DNA of 41,560 bases, from positions 1 to 41,560 of the forward strand of contig CAKORS010000001.1 in the NCBI GenBank assembly GCA_934101605.1, in the 5' to 3' direction. Numbering within the stretch: position 1 is the first letter of the stretch; every line of letters begins with the position of its first letter. This document shows positions 1-8,005 of this stretch, one piece after another. The translations under genes and the position numbers were made by a program. The notes below the pieces were generated by a model that made no database searches, was not told the DNA's origin, and saw nothing but the letters and a program-made list of their open reading frames with translations. This DNA comes from an uncultured Bacilli bacterium. Its GTDB lineage: Bacteria > Bacillota_I > Bacilli_A > RF39 > UBA660.

Positions 1-693
1 ACATTATGTCAGTTGTTTCCTAATTATTTAAGAGTACTTAATGAATATAATAAGCTTTTAAAGATAAGAAATGAGTATTTGAAAAATAATTATGAAAAAA
101 TTGATAGAACTTATTTGGATATAATAACTGATAATTTAGTTGATAGAGCTTTAGTTGTTATGTCTTATAGAGAAAAATTTATTACTTTTGTAAATTCTAG
201 TATAGATGGTATTTATGAAAAGATAATGAAACAAAAAGGATTAAATGTTAGATATATTAAAAGTATTGATAGTAATGATAAAGAATATATAAAGAAATTG
301 TATAAAGATAATTTTTATAATGAAGTAAATAAGAAAATGACTTTGTTTGGGCCTCATAGGGATGATATTGATTTTTATATTGATGATATGAATATTAAGC
401 TATATGGTTCACAAGGACAACAAAGGGTTTCTATTTTAGCTTTTAAATTATCTTTAATAACCATTTTTAAGGAATCTACTGGTAATTATCCTGTGGTTTT
501 ACTGGATGATATATTTAGTGAATTAGATTTGGAAAAAAGGAAGAATTTACTTAAATTTGTAAAGTCTAATATACAATTTATTATTACTACTACTGATTTA
601 AATAATATTGGTAAAAAATTAATAGAAAAAGCTAAGATATTTGAAATAATAGATGGAAAGGTAAAAGAAGGTAAGAAACATGGAAAAGAATGA
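1..693 (+). CDS. recF: DNA replication and repair protein RecF, C-terminal part (5' end outside window)
   Basis: RecF is an SMC/ABC-like ATPase that binds gapped DNA and helps load RecA. The frame is open from base 1 with no start codon, so about 230 residues of a protein usually near 360 are visible. The N-terminal Walker A part is missing. The ABC signature (SQGQQR, visible residues about 137-142) and the Walker B/D-loop stretch (VVLLDDIFSELD, about 165-176) are clear. A TTG at base 13 is not a real start, because the frame continues upstream of it. The stop overlaps the gyrB start by 14 bases, as in the common recF-gyrB operon. The position implies that dnaA and dnaN lie just to the left. 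Confidence 0.95.
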   Translation, partial: TLCQLFPNYLRVLNEYNKLLKIRNEYLKNNYEKIDRTYLDIITDNLVDRALVVMSYREKFITFVNSSIDGIYEKIMKQKGLNVRYIKSIDSNDKEYIKKLYKDNFYNEVNKKMTLFGPHRDDIDFYIDDMNIKLYGSQGQQRVSILAFKLSLITIFKESTGNYPVVLLDDIFSELDLEKRKNLLKFVKSNIQFIITTTDLNNIGKKLIEKAKIFEIIDGKVKEGKKHGKE

Positions 694-2611
694 AAATTTA
701 GAACATTATGATTCTTCTGATATTCAAGTTTTAGAGGGACTTGAGGCTGTTAGAAAAAGACCTGGTATGTATATTGGAACTACTGATGTTAAAGGTCTTC
801 ATCATTTAGTATGGGAAATTGTTGATAACTCAATAGATGAAGCTTTGGCAGGTTTTTGTACGCATATAGAGGTTACAATTAATAAAGATAATTCTGTTAC
901 TGTTAAAGATAATGGAAGAGGTATTCCTGTTGATATACACCCTAAAACTAAGATTTCCACAGTTGAAACTGTTTATACTGTTTTGCATGCTGGTGGTAAA
1001 TTTGGTGGAGGAGGATATAAGGTATCTGGTGGACTTCACGGAGTTGGTGCTAGTGTTGTAAATGCTTTATCAAAATGGGTAGAAGTTAAAGTTTATAAAA
1101 ATGGAAATATTTATTTTATAAGATTTGAAAATGGTGGACATACAGTTGAACCTTTAAAAGTAATAGGTAGTTGTGATCAAAATATAACAGGAACTGAAGT
1201 TACTTTTAAACCTGATTCAGATATTTTTGATAGTGATATTTATGATTATGATACTTTAAAGGTAAGAATTCGTGAATTAGCATTTTTAAATAGAGGTCTT
1301 AGACTTACTTTAACTGATCTTAGAGATGAAGAAGTAGTTAGTGATACTTTTATGTATGAAGGTGGTATTTCTGAATATGTAAGGTTTATTAATAGTGGTA
1401 AAACACCTATTCATGATAATATAATTCATCTTGAAGGAGAAGAAGATGGCGTATTTTTTGAAGTAGCTATGCAATATAATACAAGTTATAATGAAAATAT
1501 TTATTCTTTTGTTAATAATATTAATACTCATGATGGAGGAACTCATGAAGAGGGTGTTAGAAGAGCTTTAACTCGTGTTATTAATGCCTATGGTAGAAAA
1601 TCAGGTCTTTTGAAGGAAAAAGATGAATCTTTAACAGGTGATGATGTTAAAGAAGGACTTACTATGATAATTTCTTGTAAACATCCTAATCCTCAATTTG
1701 AAGGACAAACAAAAGGAAGACTTGGTAATTCTGAGGTTAGAAAATTAGCTGATAGTGTATTTAGTAAAGGATTTGAGAGATTTTTAATGGAAAATCCGGA
1801 TCAAGCTAAGATTATTGTTACTAAAGCAATGCTTGCTTGTAGGGCACGTAATGCTGCTAAGAAGGCAAGGGAGATTACAAGAAAAAGTGATTTAAATACT
1901 ACTAATTTCTTTGGAAAGTTATCTGATTGTAAAAGTAAAGATCCTAAAGTATCAGAGATATTTATAGTCGAAGGAGATAGTGCCGGAGGTTCTGCAAAAA
2001 AGGGAAGAGATTCTATGACTCAAGCAATTCTTCCTTTAAGAGGTAAAATATTAAATGTTGAAAAGGCAAGACTTGATAGAGCTCTTGGTAATGAAGAAAT
2101 AAGAACAATAATAACTGCTTTTGGAACAGGAATTGGAAATGAATTTGATTTATCTAAATTACGTTATGATAAGATTATAATAATGACCGATGCCGATGTT
2201 GATGGTTCACATATTAGAGTGTTATTATTAACATTATTTTATAGATTTTTTAAACCTATTGTTGAAGCTGGACATGTGTATGCAGCACAACCCCCTTTAT
2301 TTAGAATAACTCATGGAAAAACAAGAAAATATGTATTAGATGAGAAAGAAAAAGATGATTATTTAATATCATTACCTGATAATGTAAGAAATCGTGCTGA
2401 AATCGCTCGTATGAAAGGTTTAGGAGAGATGGATGCAGAAGAGCTTAATGAGACTACAATGGATATAGAAAAGAGAACTTTGAGAAAGATTACAGTTGAT
2501 GATTGTGTTGCTGCTGATCAAATTTTTGAAAAGTTAATGGGTGATGAAGTTGAACCTAGACGTAATTTTATAGAGGAGAATGCTAAGTTTGTTGAAAACT
2601 TAGATATATAG
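680..2611 (+). CDS. gyrB: DNA gyrase subunit B
   Basis: GyrB is the ATPase subunit of gyrase, which introduces negative supercoils with GyrA. The 643 residues match the usual size for Firmicutes. In order it has a GHKL ATPase domain with catalytic Glu46 and Asn50 in EIVDNS, the DNGRGIP motif (77-83) and GGLHGVG (117-123). A transducer domain follows, then a TOPRIM domain with EGDSAGG (about 431) and the metal-binding DADVDG (about 504), and a C-terminal PLRGK/GLGEM-type tail. The ATG at 680 lies inside the end of recF and follows a GAAGG SD. The recF and gyrA neighbours make gyrase much more likely than topoisomerase IV (parE). Confidence 0.98.
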   Translation: MEKNENLEHYDSSDIQVLEGLEAVRKRPGMYIGTTDVKGLHHLVWEIVDNSIDEALAGFCTHIEVTINKDNSVTVKDNGRGIPVDIHPKTKISTVETVYTVLHAGGKFGGGGYKVSGGLHGVGASVVNALSKWVEVKVYKNGNIYFIRFENGGHTVEPLKVIGSCDQNITGTEVTFKPDSDIFDSDIYDYDTLKVRIRELAFLNRGLRLTLTDLRDEEVVSDTFMYEGGISEYVRFINSGKTPIHDNIIHLEGEEDGVFFEVAMQYNTSYNENIYSFVNNINTHDGGTHEEGVRRALTRVINAYGRKSGLLKEKDESLTGDDVKEGLTMIISCKHPNPQFEGQTKGRLGNSEVRKLADSVFSKGFERFLMENPDQAKIIVTKAMLACRARNAAKKAREITRKSDLNTTNFFGKLSDCKSKDPKVSEIFIVEGDSAGGSAKKGRDSMTQAILPLRGKILNVEKARLDRALGNEEIRTIITAFGTGIGNEFDLSKLRYDKIIIMTDADVDGSHIRVLLLTLFYRFFKPIVEAGHVYAAQPPLFRITHGKTRKYVLDEKEKDDYLISLPDNVRNRAEIARMKGLGEMDAEELNETTMDIEKRTLRKITVDDCVAADQIFEKLMGDEVEPRRNFIEENAKFVENLDI

Positions 2612-2624
2612 GAGGTGAGTTTTG

Positions 2625-5135
2625 ATGGAAGAAAATAAAGAAATAGAAGAGAATATAACAAATGATGATTTTGGTGGAACTTTCCACGAAAGAGATAGTC
2701 ATGATGAAAATGATATAGTAAAGGAAGTCAAAACTTCATTCTTGGATTATTCAATGAGTGTTATTACTTCACGTGCTATTCCTGATTTAAGAGATGGTTT
2801 AAAACCTGTTCATAGAAGAATTTTATGGTCTATGTTTGAAGAAGGAAATACTCCTGATAAACCTCATAAGAAATCTGCTACTACTGTTGGATATGTTATG
2901 GGTCATTATCATCCACATGGTGATAGTTCTATATATGATGCAATGGTTAGATTAGCACAAGACTTTAATCAAAGATGTATGTTAGTTGATGGTCATGGTA
3001 ACTTTGGTAATATTGAAGGTGATGGAGCTGCTGCTTATCGTTATACTGAGGCAAGACTTTCTAAAATATCTTTGGAACTTTTAAGGGATATTAGAAAAGA
3101 TACTGTTGATATGACTCCAAACTTTGATGAAACTAGTAAGGAACCAGTTGTTTTACCTTCTAGATTTCCAAATGTATTGGTTAATGGTTCTATGGGTATT
3201 GCAGTTGGTATGGCTACTAATATTCCTCCACATAATTTGGGAGAAGTAATTGATGGATGTATAGCTTATATTGATAATCCTGAAATTGATACTTTGGGAT
3301 TAATGCAATATATTAAAGGTCCTGATTTTCCTACAGGTGGTATAATTTTAGGAAATTCTGGAATAAAGAAAGCATATGAAACTGGACGTGGATCTATTAC
3401 TATAAGAAGTAGAGCAACAATAGAAGAAGAAGGTAATCATCATACTATTGTTATAACTGAGGTTCCATTTGGTGTTAATACATTAGAACTTAAAAATAAG
3501 GTTGCTGAACTTGTTCATAATAAGGTTATAGATGGTATTAGTGATTATCATACTGATTTAAAGAATGGTGTTAAGATTACTATTACTTTGAAAAGAGATG
3601 CTAATCCTCAGGTTGTTTTAAATAATCTTTATAAGCATACAAATTTCCAAATGAGTTATGGAATTATTTTACTTGTTATTGATGATGGAACTCCTAAAAC
3701 TTTAGGTCTTAAAGATATAATTGCTAAATATATTAACCATCAAAAAGATGTTATTACAAGAAGAACTAAATTTGATCTTAAAAAGGCAGAAGATAGAGTT
3801 CATATTTTAGAAGGATATAAGATAGCTCAAGATAATATTGATGAAGTTATTAGTATTATTAAGAATGCAGAAAGCGATGAAGAAGCTAAAACTAAATTAA
3901 TTTCTAGGTTTAGTTTATCTGAGGTTCAAGCAGAAGCTATTTTAGAATTGAAATTAAGACGTTTAACAGGTCTTGAAAGAGACAAGATAGAATCAGAGCT
4001 AAAAGATTTAATGGCTCTTATTACGGAATATAAAGCTATTTTAGCTGATGAAAAGAAAATATTAGAAATTATAAAGAATGAGATGTTAGAAATTAAGAAT
4101 AAATATGCTGATGAAAGAAGAACTTCTATAGATATGACTGCAATTGATTATATTGAAGATGAATCTTTAATACCTGTTGATAATATTATGATTTCTCTTA
4201 CTGATAAAGGATATATTAAGAGATTATCTACTAATACATATAAATCTCAAAATAGAGGTGGAGTTGGTATTAAGGGTATGACAACTAACGAAGAGGATAA
4301 TGTAAGTATTTTGGTTACTTCTTCTACACATGATGATATATTGTTTTTTAGTAATTTTGGAAAGGTATATAGAATGAGAGGTTATGAGATACCTGAGGCA
4401 AGTAGACAATCTAAGGGATTACCTATTGTTAATTTACTTCCTATATCTAAAGAGGAAATGATAACTTCTATAATACCTATTTCTAAGGATAATGTTGAAG
4501 ATACTAATAGTTTAATGTTCTTTACTAAAGGTGGTTTGGTTAAAAGAACTAGTATTAAGGAATTTGAATCTATAAGAAATAATGGTAAGATAGCAATAAC
4601 TTTAAAAGATGATGATGAATTAATCAGTGTTAAACAAACGTTCGGGAATAATGAAGCTATTATTGCTTCAGATAATGGAAGAATGGTTAGATTTAATGAA
4701 AATGATGTTAGATTAATGGGTAGAAGTGCTAGTGGTGTTAAAGGAATTGAATTGGGAAATTCTAAAGTAATTGGTGCTGAAATTGTTAATAACTCAGAAT
4801 TAATATTGGTTGTAACTGAAAAAGGTTATGGTAAGAAAACTGATGTTGAAGAATATAGATTGACTCATCGTGGTGGAAAAGGTGTTAAAGCTTTAAATAT
4901 TACTGATAAAAATGGATTGATTGTATCATTTAAATCAGTTAAAGGTGATGAAGATGTTATAATGACTACTAATAATGGTATAGTTATTAGACTTGATGTT
5001 TCTAAGATATCTACGTTGAAGAGAAATACTCAAGGAGTTAGATTAATGAATTTAAAAGAAAACCAAAAAGTTACAACTGTTACTGTAGCAAAAAAGGTTG
5101 AGGAAGAATTTTTGGGAAATGACCAAACTGAATAA
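2625..5135 (+). CDS. gyrA: DNA gyrase subunit A
   Basis: GyrA is the DNA breakage-reunion subunit of gyrase. The SD GGAGGTGA at 2611-2618 suits the ATG at 2625 better than the TTG at 2622. The active-site tyrosine is about Tyr140 in AYRYTEAR. The quinolone-determining stretch HPHGDSSIYDAMV keeps Ser and Asp at the positions usually mutated in resistance, so it looks wild type. The C-terminal beta-pinwheel holds a GyrA-box-like HRGGKG (about 748), which supports GyrA over ParC. There is an acidic N-terminal extension of roughly 20 residues ahead of the conserved core. The gene lies 13 bases after gyrB and is followed by a terminator. Confidence 0.97.
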   Translation: MEENKEIEENITNDDFGGTFHERDSHDENDIVKEVKTSFLDYSMSVITSRAIPDLRDGLKPVHRRILWSMFEEGNTPDKPHKKSATTVGYVMGHYHPHGDSSIYDAMVRLAQDFNQRCMLVDGHGNFGNIEGDGAAAYRYTEARLSKISLELLRDIRKDTVDMTPNFDETSKEPVVLPSRFPNVLVNGSMGIAVGMATNIPPHNLGEVIDGCIAYIDNPEIDTLGLMQYIKGPDFPTGGIILGNSGIKKAYETGRGSITIRSRATIEEEGNHHTIVITEVPFGVNTLELKNKVAELVHNKVIDGISDYHTDLKNGVKITITLKRDANPQVVLNNLYKHTNFQMSYGIILLVIDDGTPKTLGLKDIIAKYINHQKDVITRRTKFDLKKAEDRVHILEGYKIAQDNIDEVISIIKNAESDEEAKTKLISRFSLSEVQAEAILELKLRRLTGLERDKIESELKDLMALITEYKAILADEKKILEIIKNEMLEIKNKYADERRTSIDMTAIDYIEDESLIPVDNIMISLTDKGYIKRLSTNTYKSQNRGGVGIKGMTTNEEDNVSILVTSSTHDDILFFSNFGKVYRMRGYEIPEASRQSKGLPIVNLLPISKEEMITSIIPISKDNVEDTNSLMFFTKGGLVKRTSIKEFESIRNNGKIAITLKDDDELISVKQTFGNNEAIIASDNGRMVRFNENDVRLMGRSASGVKGIELGNSKVIGAEIVNNSELILVVTEKGYGKKTDVEEYRLTHRGGKGVKALNITDKNGLIVSFKSVKGDEDVIMTTNNGIVIRLDVSKISTLKRNTQGVRLMNLKENQKVTTVTVAKKVEEEFLGNDQTE

Positions 5136-5158
5136 AATTCTATATAATCATATAAAAT

Positions 5159-5180
5159 AAGGTGCTTAGGCATCTTTTTT
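5159..5180 (+). terminator. Intrinsic terminator after gyrA
   Basis: A 7-bp stem AAGGTGC/GCATCTT (one G-T wobble) with loop TTAG is followed by six T. It closes the recF-gyrB-gyrA transcript. Confidence 0.8.
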
Positions 5181-5190
5181 ATTTTTATAA

Positions 5191-5212
5191 AATTATTTCC
5201 CGGGAAATAATT
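5191..5212. promoter_or_regulatory. Noc-binding-site-like palindrome
   Basis: A perfect 22-bp palindrome is centred on CCCGGG. Its inner 14 bases, ATTTCCCGGGAAAT (5195-5208), equal the consensus binding site of Noc, the ParB-related nucleoid occlusion protein of Bacillus. It lies 41 bases left of the first parS core. No noc gene is in the window, so use by a Noc protein is inferred from the site alone. Confidence 0.75.
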
Positions 5213-5253
5213 AGGTGTAATTTACGTAATATTGTTAATAAGTCTTTTTTCAA

Positions 5254-5269
5254 TGTTTCACGTGAAACA
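5254..5269. promoter_or_regulatory. parS site 1
   Basis: TGTTTCACGTGAAACA is an exact match to the Bacillus parS consensus for ParB/Spo0J, inside a 22-bp perfect palindrome (5251-5272). It sits directly upstream of the -35 box of the SRP RNA promoter, so ParB binding or spreading could touch that promoter. Confidence 0.92.
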
Positions 5270-5274
5270 TTGAA

Positions 5275-5303
5275 TTGACATTTATGTTTTATTAATATAT
5301 TAT
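5275..5303 (+). promoter_or_regulatory. Sigma-A promoter of the SRP RNA gene
   Basis: TTGACA (5275-5280), a 17-base spacer and TATTAT (5298-5303) place the transcript start near 5310-5311, exactly at the 5' base of the outer RNA stem. It is close to full consensus, as expected for a stable RNA. Confidence 0.88.
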
Positions 5304-5310
5304 AGATACT

Positions 5311-5390
5311 GATGCAACAGTTATGTTAGAACCAGGTCAGAGAAGGAATTCAGCAGCCTTAATAGCCTCTAATTGTGTGCATCATTTTTT
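5311..5390 (+). ncRNA. ffs: Signal recognition particle RNA (short 4.5S-type)
   Basis: The RNA scaffold of the SRP binds Ffh and targets nascent membrane proteins to FtsY. The conserved domain IV is intact: ACCAGGTCAG (5331-5340), a 3-bp stem GAA/TTC around a GGAA tetraloop (5345-5348), then AGCAGCC (5352-5358). The ends pair as GATGCA (5311-5316) with TGCATC (5378-5383), with further pairing TTAGA (5326-5330)/TCTAA (5368-5372). T6 (5385-5390) follows as the terminator. At about 73-80 nt it is a minimal form without an Alu domain, unlike the roughly 270-nt scRNA of B. subtilis. In B. subtilis the gene lies between tadA and dnaX. Here it lies just before tadA. Confidence 0.93.
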
Positions 5391-5402
5391 ATGGAGGAAT
5401 TT

Positions 5403-5822
5403 ATGAATTCAAAATTTATGAATTTAGCAATAAAAGAAGCTATTAAAGCTTATAATAATGATGAAATTCCTGTTGGATGTGTTATAGTCTGCAATGATAA
5501 AGTTATTTCTAAAGCCTATAATAAAAAGAATAGAACAAATAATGCTACTCATCATGCAGAGATGTTAGCTATATCAAAGGCTTGTAAAAAGCTAAATACA
5601 TGGAGATTGAATGATTGTGATATTTATATTACTTTAGAACCTTGTAATATGTGTATGGGAGCTATTGTAGAATCTCGTATTAAAAATGTTTATTATTTAT
5701 TAAATTCTAATTATTATGAGACATTTAATAATAATAAATTAAAGATTAATGTTAATAAGTTAGAAGATATATATAAATATAAAGAAATGATGGGTAATTT
5801 TTTTATAAATAAAAGAAAATAA
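5403..5822 (+). CDS. tadA: tRNA-specific adenosine deaminase TadA
   Basis: TadA converts A34 to inosine in the anticodon of tRNA-Arg(ACG). The 139-residue deaminase has the zinc and proton-shuttle motif HAE (His51, Glu53) and PCNMC (Cys81, Cys84). The start chosen is the ATG at 5403, behind SD GGAGG (5393-5397). The longer frame from a TTG at 5373 would run through the SRP RNA and its T-run, so it is rejected. No promoter fits between the SRP RNA terminator and this SD, so transcription probably comes by read-through from the SRP RNA promoter. The gene is flanked on both sides by parS sites. Confidence 0.94.
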   Translation: MNSKFMNLAIKEAIKAYNNDEIPVGCVIVCNDKVISKAYNKKNRTNNATHHAEMLAISKACKKLNTWRLNDCDIYITLEPCNMCMGAIVESRIKNVYYLLNSNYYETFNNNKLKINVNKLEDIYKYKEMMGNFFINKRK

Positions 5823-5855
5823 CAATGTTTCACGTGAAACATTGTTTTGTTTTTT
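5821..5855 (+). promoter_or_regulatory. parS site 2, also a likely tadA terminator
   Basis: The exact 16-bp parS core lies at 5826-5841 inside a 26-bp perfect palindrome (5821-5846) that begins within the tadA stop codon. It is followed by TTGTTTTTT, so the transcript would form a 13-bp hairpin with a T-rich tail. That gives one sequence two plausible roles: ParB binding in DNA and termination in RNA. Confidence 0.85.
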
Positions 5856-5876
5856 GAAATTATATATGTTGAATAA

Positions 5877-5892
5877 TGTTTCACGTGAAACC
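5877..5892. promoter_or_regulatory. parS site 3 (one mismatch)
   Basis: TGTTTCACGTGAAACC matches 15 of 16 parS bases. Only the last A is changed to C. It lies 35 bases right of the site 2 core. Confidence 0.85.
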
Positions 5893-5915
5893 TATTATTA
5901 TTTTTGTAATTTTAG

Positions 5916-5939
5916 TCTATGTTTCACGTGAAACATAGA
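5916..5939. promoter_or_regulatory. parS site 4
   Basis: An exact 16-bp parS core (5920-5935) sits within a 24-bp perfect palindrome. It is just upstream of the dnaX promoter. Confidence 0.92.
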
Positions 5940-5949
5940 GAATATTTTT

Positions 5950-5978
5950 TTGAAAATGAGTTTATGATGTGATATTAT
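5950..5978 (+). promoter_or_regulatory. Sigma-A promoter of dnaX
   Basis: TTGAAA (5950-5955), 17 bases and TATTAT (5973-5978), with an extended -10 TGA (5970-5972). It begins 14 bases after parS site 4 and drives the dnaX-ebfC-recR-bofA run. Confidence 0.8.
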
Positions 5979-6015
5979 ATATACAGCAATAAAACTGTTA
6001 GATAGGGGGCAAAAT

Positions 6016-7695
6016 ATGAGTTATTTAGCGTTATATAGAAAGTATAGACCTTCAAAATTTGAAGATTTGGCCGGACAAAATTATATTGTAGAAATATTAA
6101 AAAGATCTATTAAAAACAATAAGATTTCACATGCTTATTTATTTTCTGGACCTAGAGGAACTGGTAAAACTAGTATTGCAAAACTTATTGCTAAATTGAT
6201 TAATTGTGAAAATCCTGTTGATTTAAATCCTTGTAATTCTTGTAAGAGTTGTAATTTATTTAATGAAAAAAATAATCCTGATATTATTGAAATAGATGCT
6301 GCTAGTAATAATGGTGTTGATGAAATACGTGAAATAAGAGATAAGGTTAGCCTTATGCCGAGTGTTTCTAATTATAAGGTATATATTATAGATGAAGTTC
6401 ATATGCTTTCTAGTGGGGCTTTTAATGCTTTATTAAAGACGTTAGAAGAACCGCCAAAACATGTTATTTTTATTTTGGCTACTACTGAATTTTATAAAGT
6501 TCCTGAAACTATTGTTTCTAGGTGTCAGTGTTTTGAGTTTGAAAGAATTTGCGATGAGGATATTGTTAAAAGATTAACTCAAATTGTTGAGCTGGAAAAT
6601 ATTAATATTGATCGAAATGTTTTAAGTTTAATTGCTAAATATTCTTATGGTGGTATGAGAGATGCTATAGGAATGCTTGATAAGTTATCATGTTATTCGG
6701 ATAATATTACTATTGATGATTTTTATGAATTAAGAGGTTTGATATCAAAGGATAAATTATTTGAGTTGTTTAACAACATATATAATTGTGAATTGGAAAA
6801 AGCTTTAGAAGTTTATAACAATATTGTTAATAAAGGTAAGAATATTAGTTTGTTAATGAATGATATGCTTGAATTTGTTAAAGATTTAATTATTAATTCT
6901 TTAAAAGGTGAAAATAATTTATACCAAACAAATGTTTTATATGATTATGTTTCTTTGATTGAGGATACTTTAGGAAAGTTGAAATTTTCTAGCAATCAGA
7001 AGATTTTGGCTGAAATATGTGTTTTAAAGATGATTGAAGTGAATAAAAATGAGGAAAAAAATATTTCCCAGGAAATAAAAATTGAAAATAATGGTGTTGA
7101 TGATACAAAAAAAGTTAGTAATGAAGATGAAAATGTAAGTATTTTGTCTAATGATAAGTTAAATGATGAAAATAGTGTAAATGAATTTACTAAAGACAAA
7201 CCTGTTTTTGATTATTTAGAAAAACAGAAGGTAAGGATTAATAATACTTTTTCTTTGGCTAATAAGAATTTATTAGATAGTTTAAAATCTAAGTGGAATG
7301 GTTTTAATGATTATTTACATAATAAGGAATTTGTTGGTGTTGTTTCATATTTATTAGATGGAAATCTGAGGGTAGCTGGAGATAAGGATGTAATTATTTC
7401 TGTTACTTATGATACTATTGTTAATAGTGCTTTACAAAATTTAAATAAGATAGAGATTTTATTTAATTTGGTTCAAGGTAAGTATTATAATATTGTTTTT
7501 ATTACTGATGAGGATTGGATTAATTTAAGAAATCAATTTGTTCAGGATAAAAAAAATGGTAAGGTTTATAATTATATAGAAGAAAAATTGGAAAATGATG
7601 ATATAATAGATAATGATGTTACTGTTAAGGAGGATTCTAGTAGTGTTATTGATGCTATAAATCTTTTTGGTAATGATGTTGTTGAGATAAAATAA
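6016..7695 (+). CDS. dnaX: DNA polymerase III subunits gamma/tau
   Basis: DnaX is the ATPase of the clamp loader that places the sliding clamp on DNA. Its 559 residues hold a AAA+ domain with Walker A GPRGTGKT (45-52), zinc-binding Cys64, Cys73, Cys76 and Cys79, Walker B DEVH (126-129) and the SRC sensor (168-170). A low-complexity acidic linker (about 345-395) leads to a C-terminal tau-like domain. The start ATG follows AGGGGGC. The linker has seven A at 7107-7113, where a -1 slip gives a stop two codons later, which would produce a gamma-like short form. This is inference. A one-mismatch Noc-like palindrome lies at 7063-7076. ebfC and recR follow, as in Bacillus. Confidence 0.96.
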   Translation: MSYLALYRKYRPSKFEDLAGQNYIVEILKRSIKNNKISHAYLFSGPRGTGKTSIAKLIAKLINCENPVDLNPCNSCKSCNLFNEKNNPDIIEIDAASNNGVDEIREIRDKVSLMPSVSNYKVYIIDEVHMLSSGAFNALLKTLEEPPKHVIFILATTEFYKVPETIVSRCQCFEFERICDEDIVKRLTQIVELENINIDRNVLSLIAKYSYGGMRDAIGMLDKLSCYSDNITIDDFYELRGLISKDKLFELFNNIYNCELEKALEVYNNIVNKGKNISLLMNDMLEFVKDLIINSLKGENNLYQTNVLYDYVSLIEDTLGKLKFSSNQKILAEICVLKMIEVNKNEEKNISQEIKIENNGVDDTKKVSNEDENVSILSNDKLNDENSVNEFTKDKPVFDYLEKQKVRINNTFSLANKNLLDSLKSKWNGFNDYLHNKEFVGVVSYLLDGNLRVAGDKDVIISVTYDTIVNSALQNLNKIEILFNLVQGKYYNIVFITDEDWINLRNQFVQDKKNGKVYNYIEEKLENDDIIDNDVTVKEDSSSVIDAINLFGNDVVEIK

Positions 7696-7707
7696 GGAGG
7701 ATTTATT

Positions 7708-8004
7708 ATGAATATGCAAGCTTTAATGAGACAAGCTCAAAATATGCAAAAGGAAATTACAAATATAAAGAAGGAAATAGATGAAACTAATTTTGAGGGT
7801 GTTAGTTCTTTAGTTAAGGTTGTTGTTAATGGAAAAAAAGAGGTTATTAGTGTTAAAATAACTGAAGATGATGATCTTAAGGATGATTTATCAATTTTAG
7901 AAGATATGATTTTATTAGCTTTAAACGATGCTTTTAAAAAAGTTGATGCAGAAACTGAGAAGAAAATGGGTAAATATTCTAATATGATGTCAGGTTTGAT
8001 GTAA
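7708..8004 (+). CDS. ebfC: YbaB/EbfC family nucleoid-associated protein
   Basis: This is a small dimeric DNA-binding protein of the YbaB/EbfC family, conserved between dnaX and recR across bacteria. The 98 residues have the typical methionine- and glutamine-rich N-terminal helix (MNMQALMRQAQNMQ), a central beta part and a methionine-rich end. The SD AAGGAGG overlaps the dnaX stop codon (7693-7695), and recR starts one base after this stop. Its exact cellular role is not settled even in model species. Confidence 0.93.
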   Translation: MNMQALMRQAQNMQKEITNIKKEIDETNFEGVSSLVKVVVNGKKEVISVKITEDDDLKDDLSILEDMILLALNDAFKKVDAETEKKMGKYSNMMSGLM

Positions 8005-8005
8005 T

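Noticed and set aside
830..1039. Frames on the minus strand inside gyrB, and similar ones in gyrA, dnaX, mfd, clpC, cysS, secA and others
   Set aside because: They are antisense shadows of conserved coding sequence, rich in Ile, Asn and Ser, without SD or family resemblance.
5373..5402. TadA start at TTG 5373
   Set aside because: The codons lie in the SRP RNA 3' strand and its terminator; GGAGG clearly serves ATG 5403.
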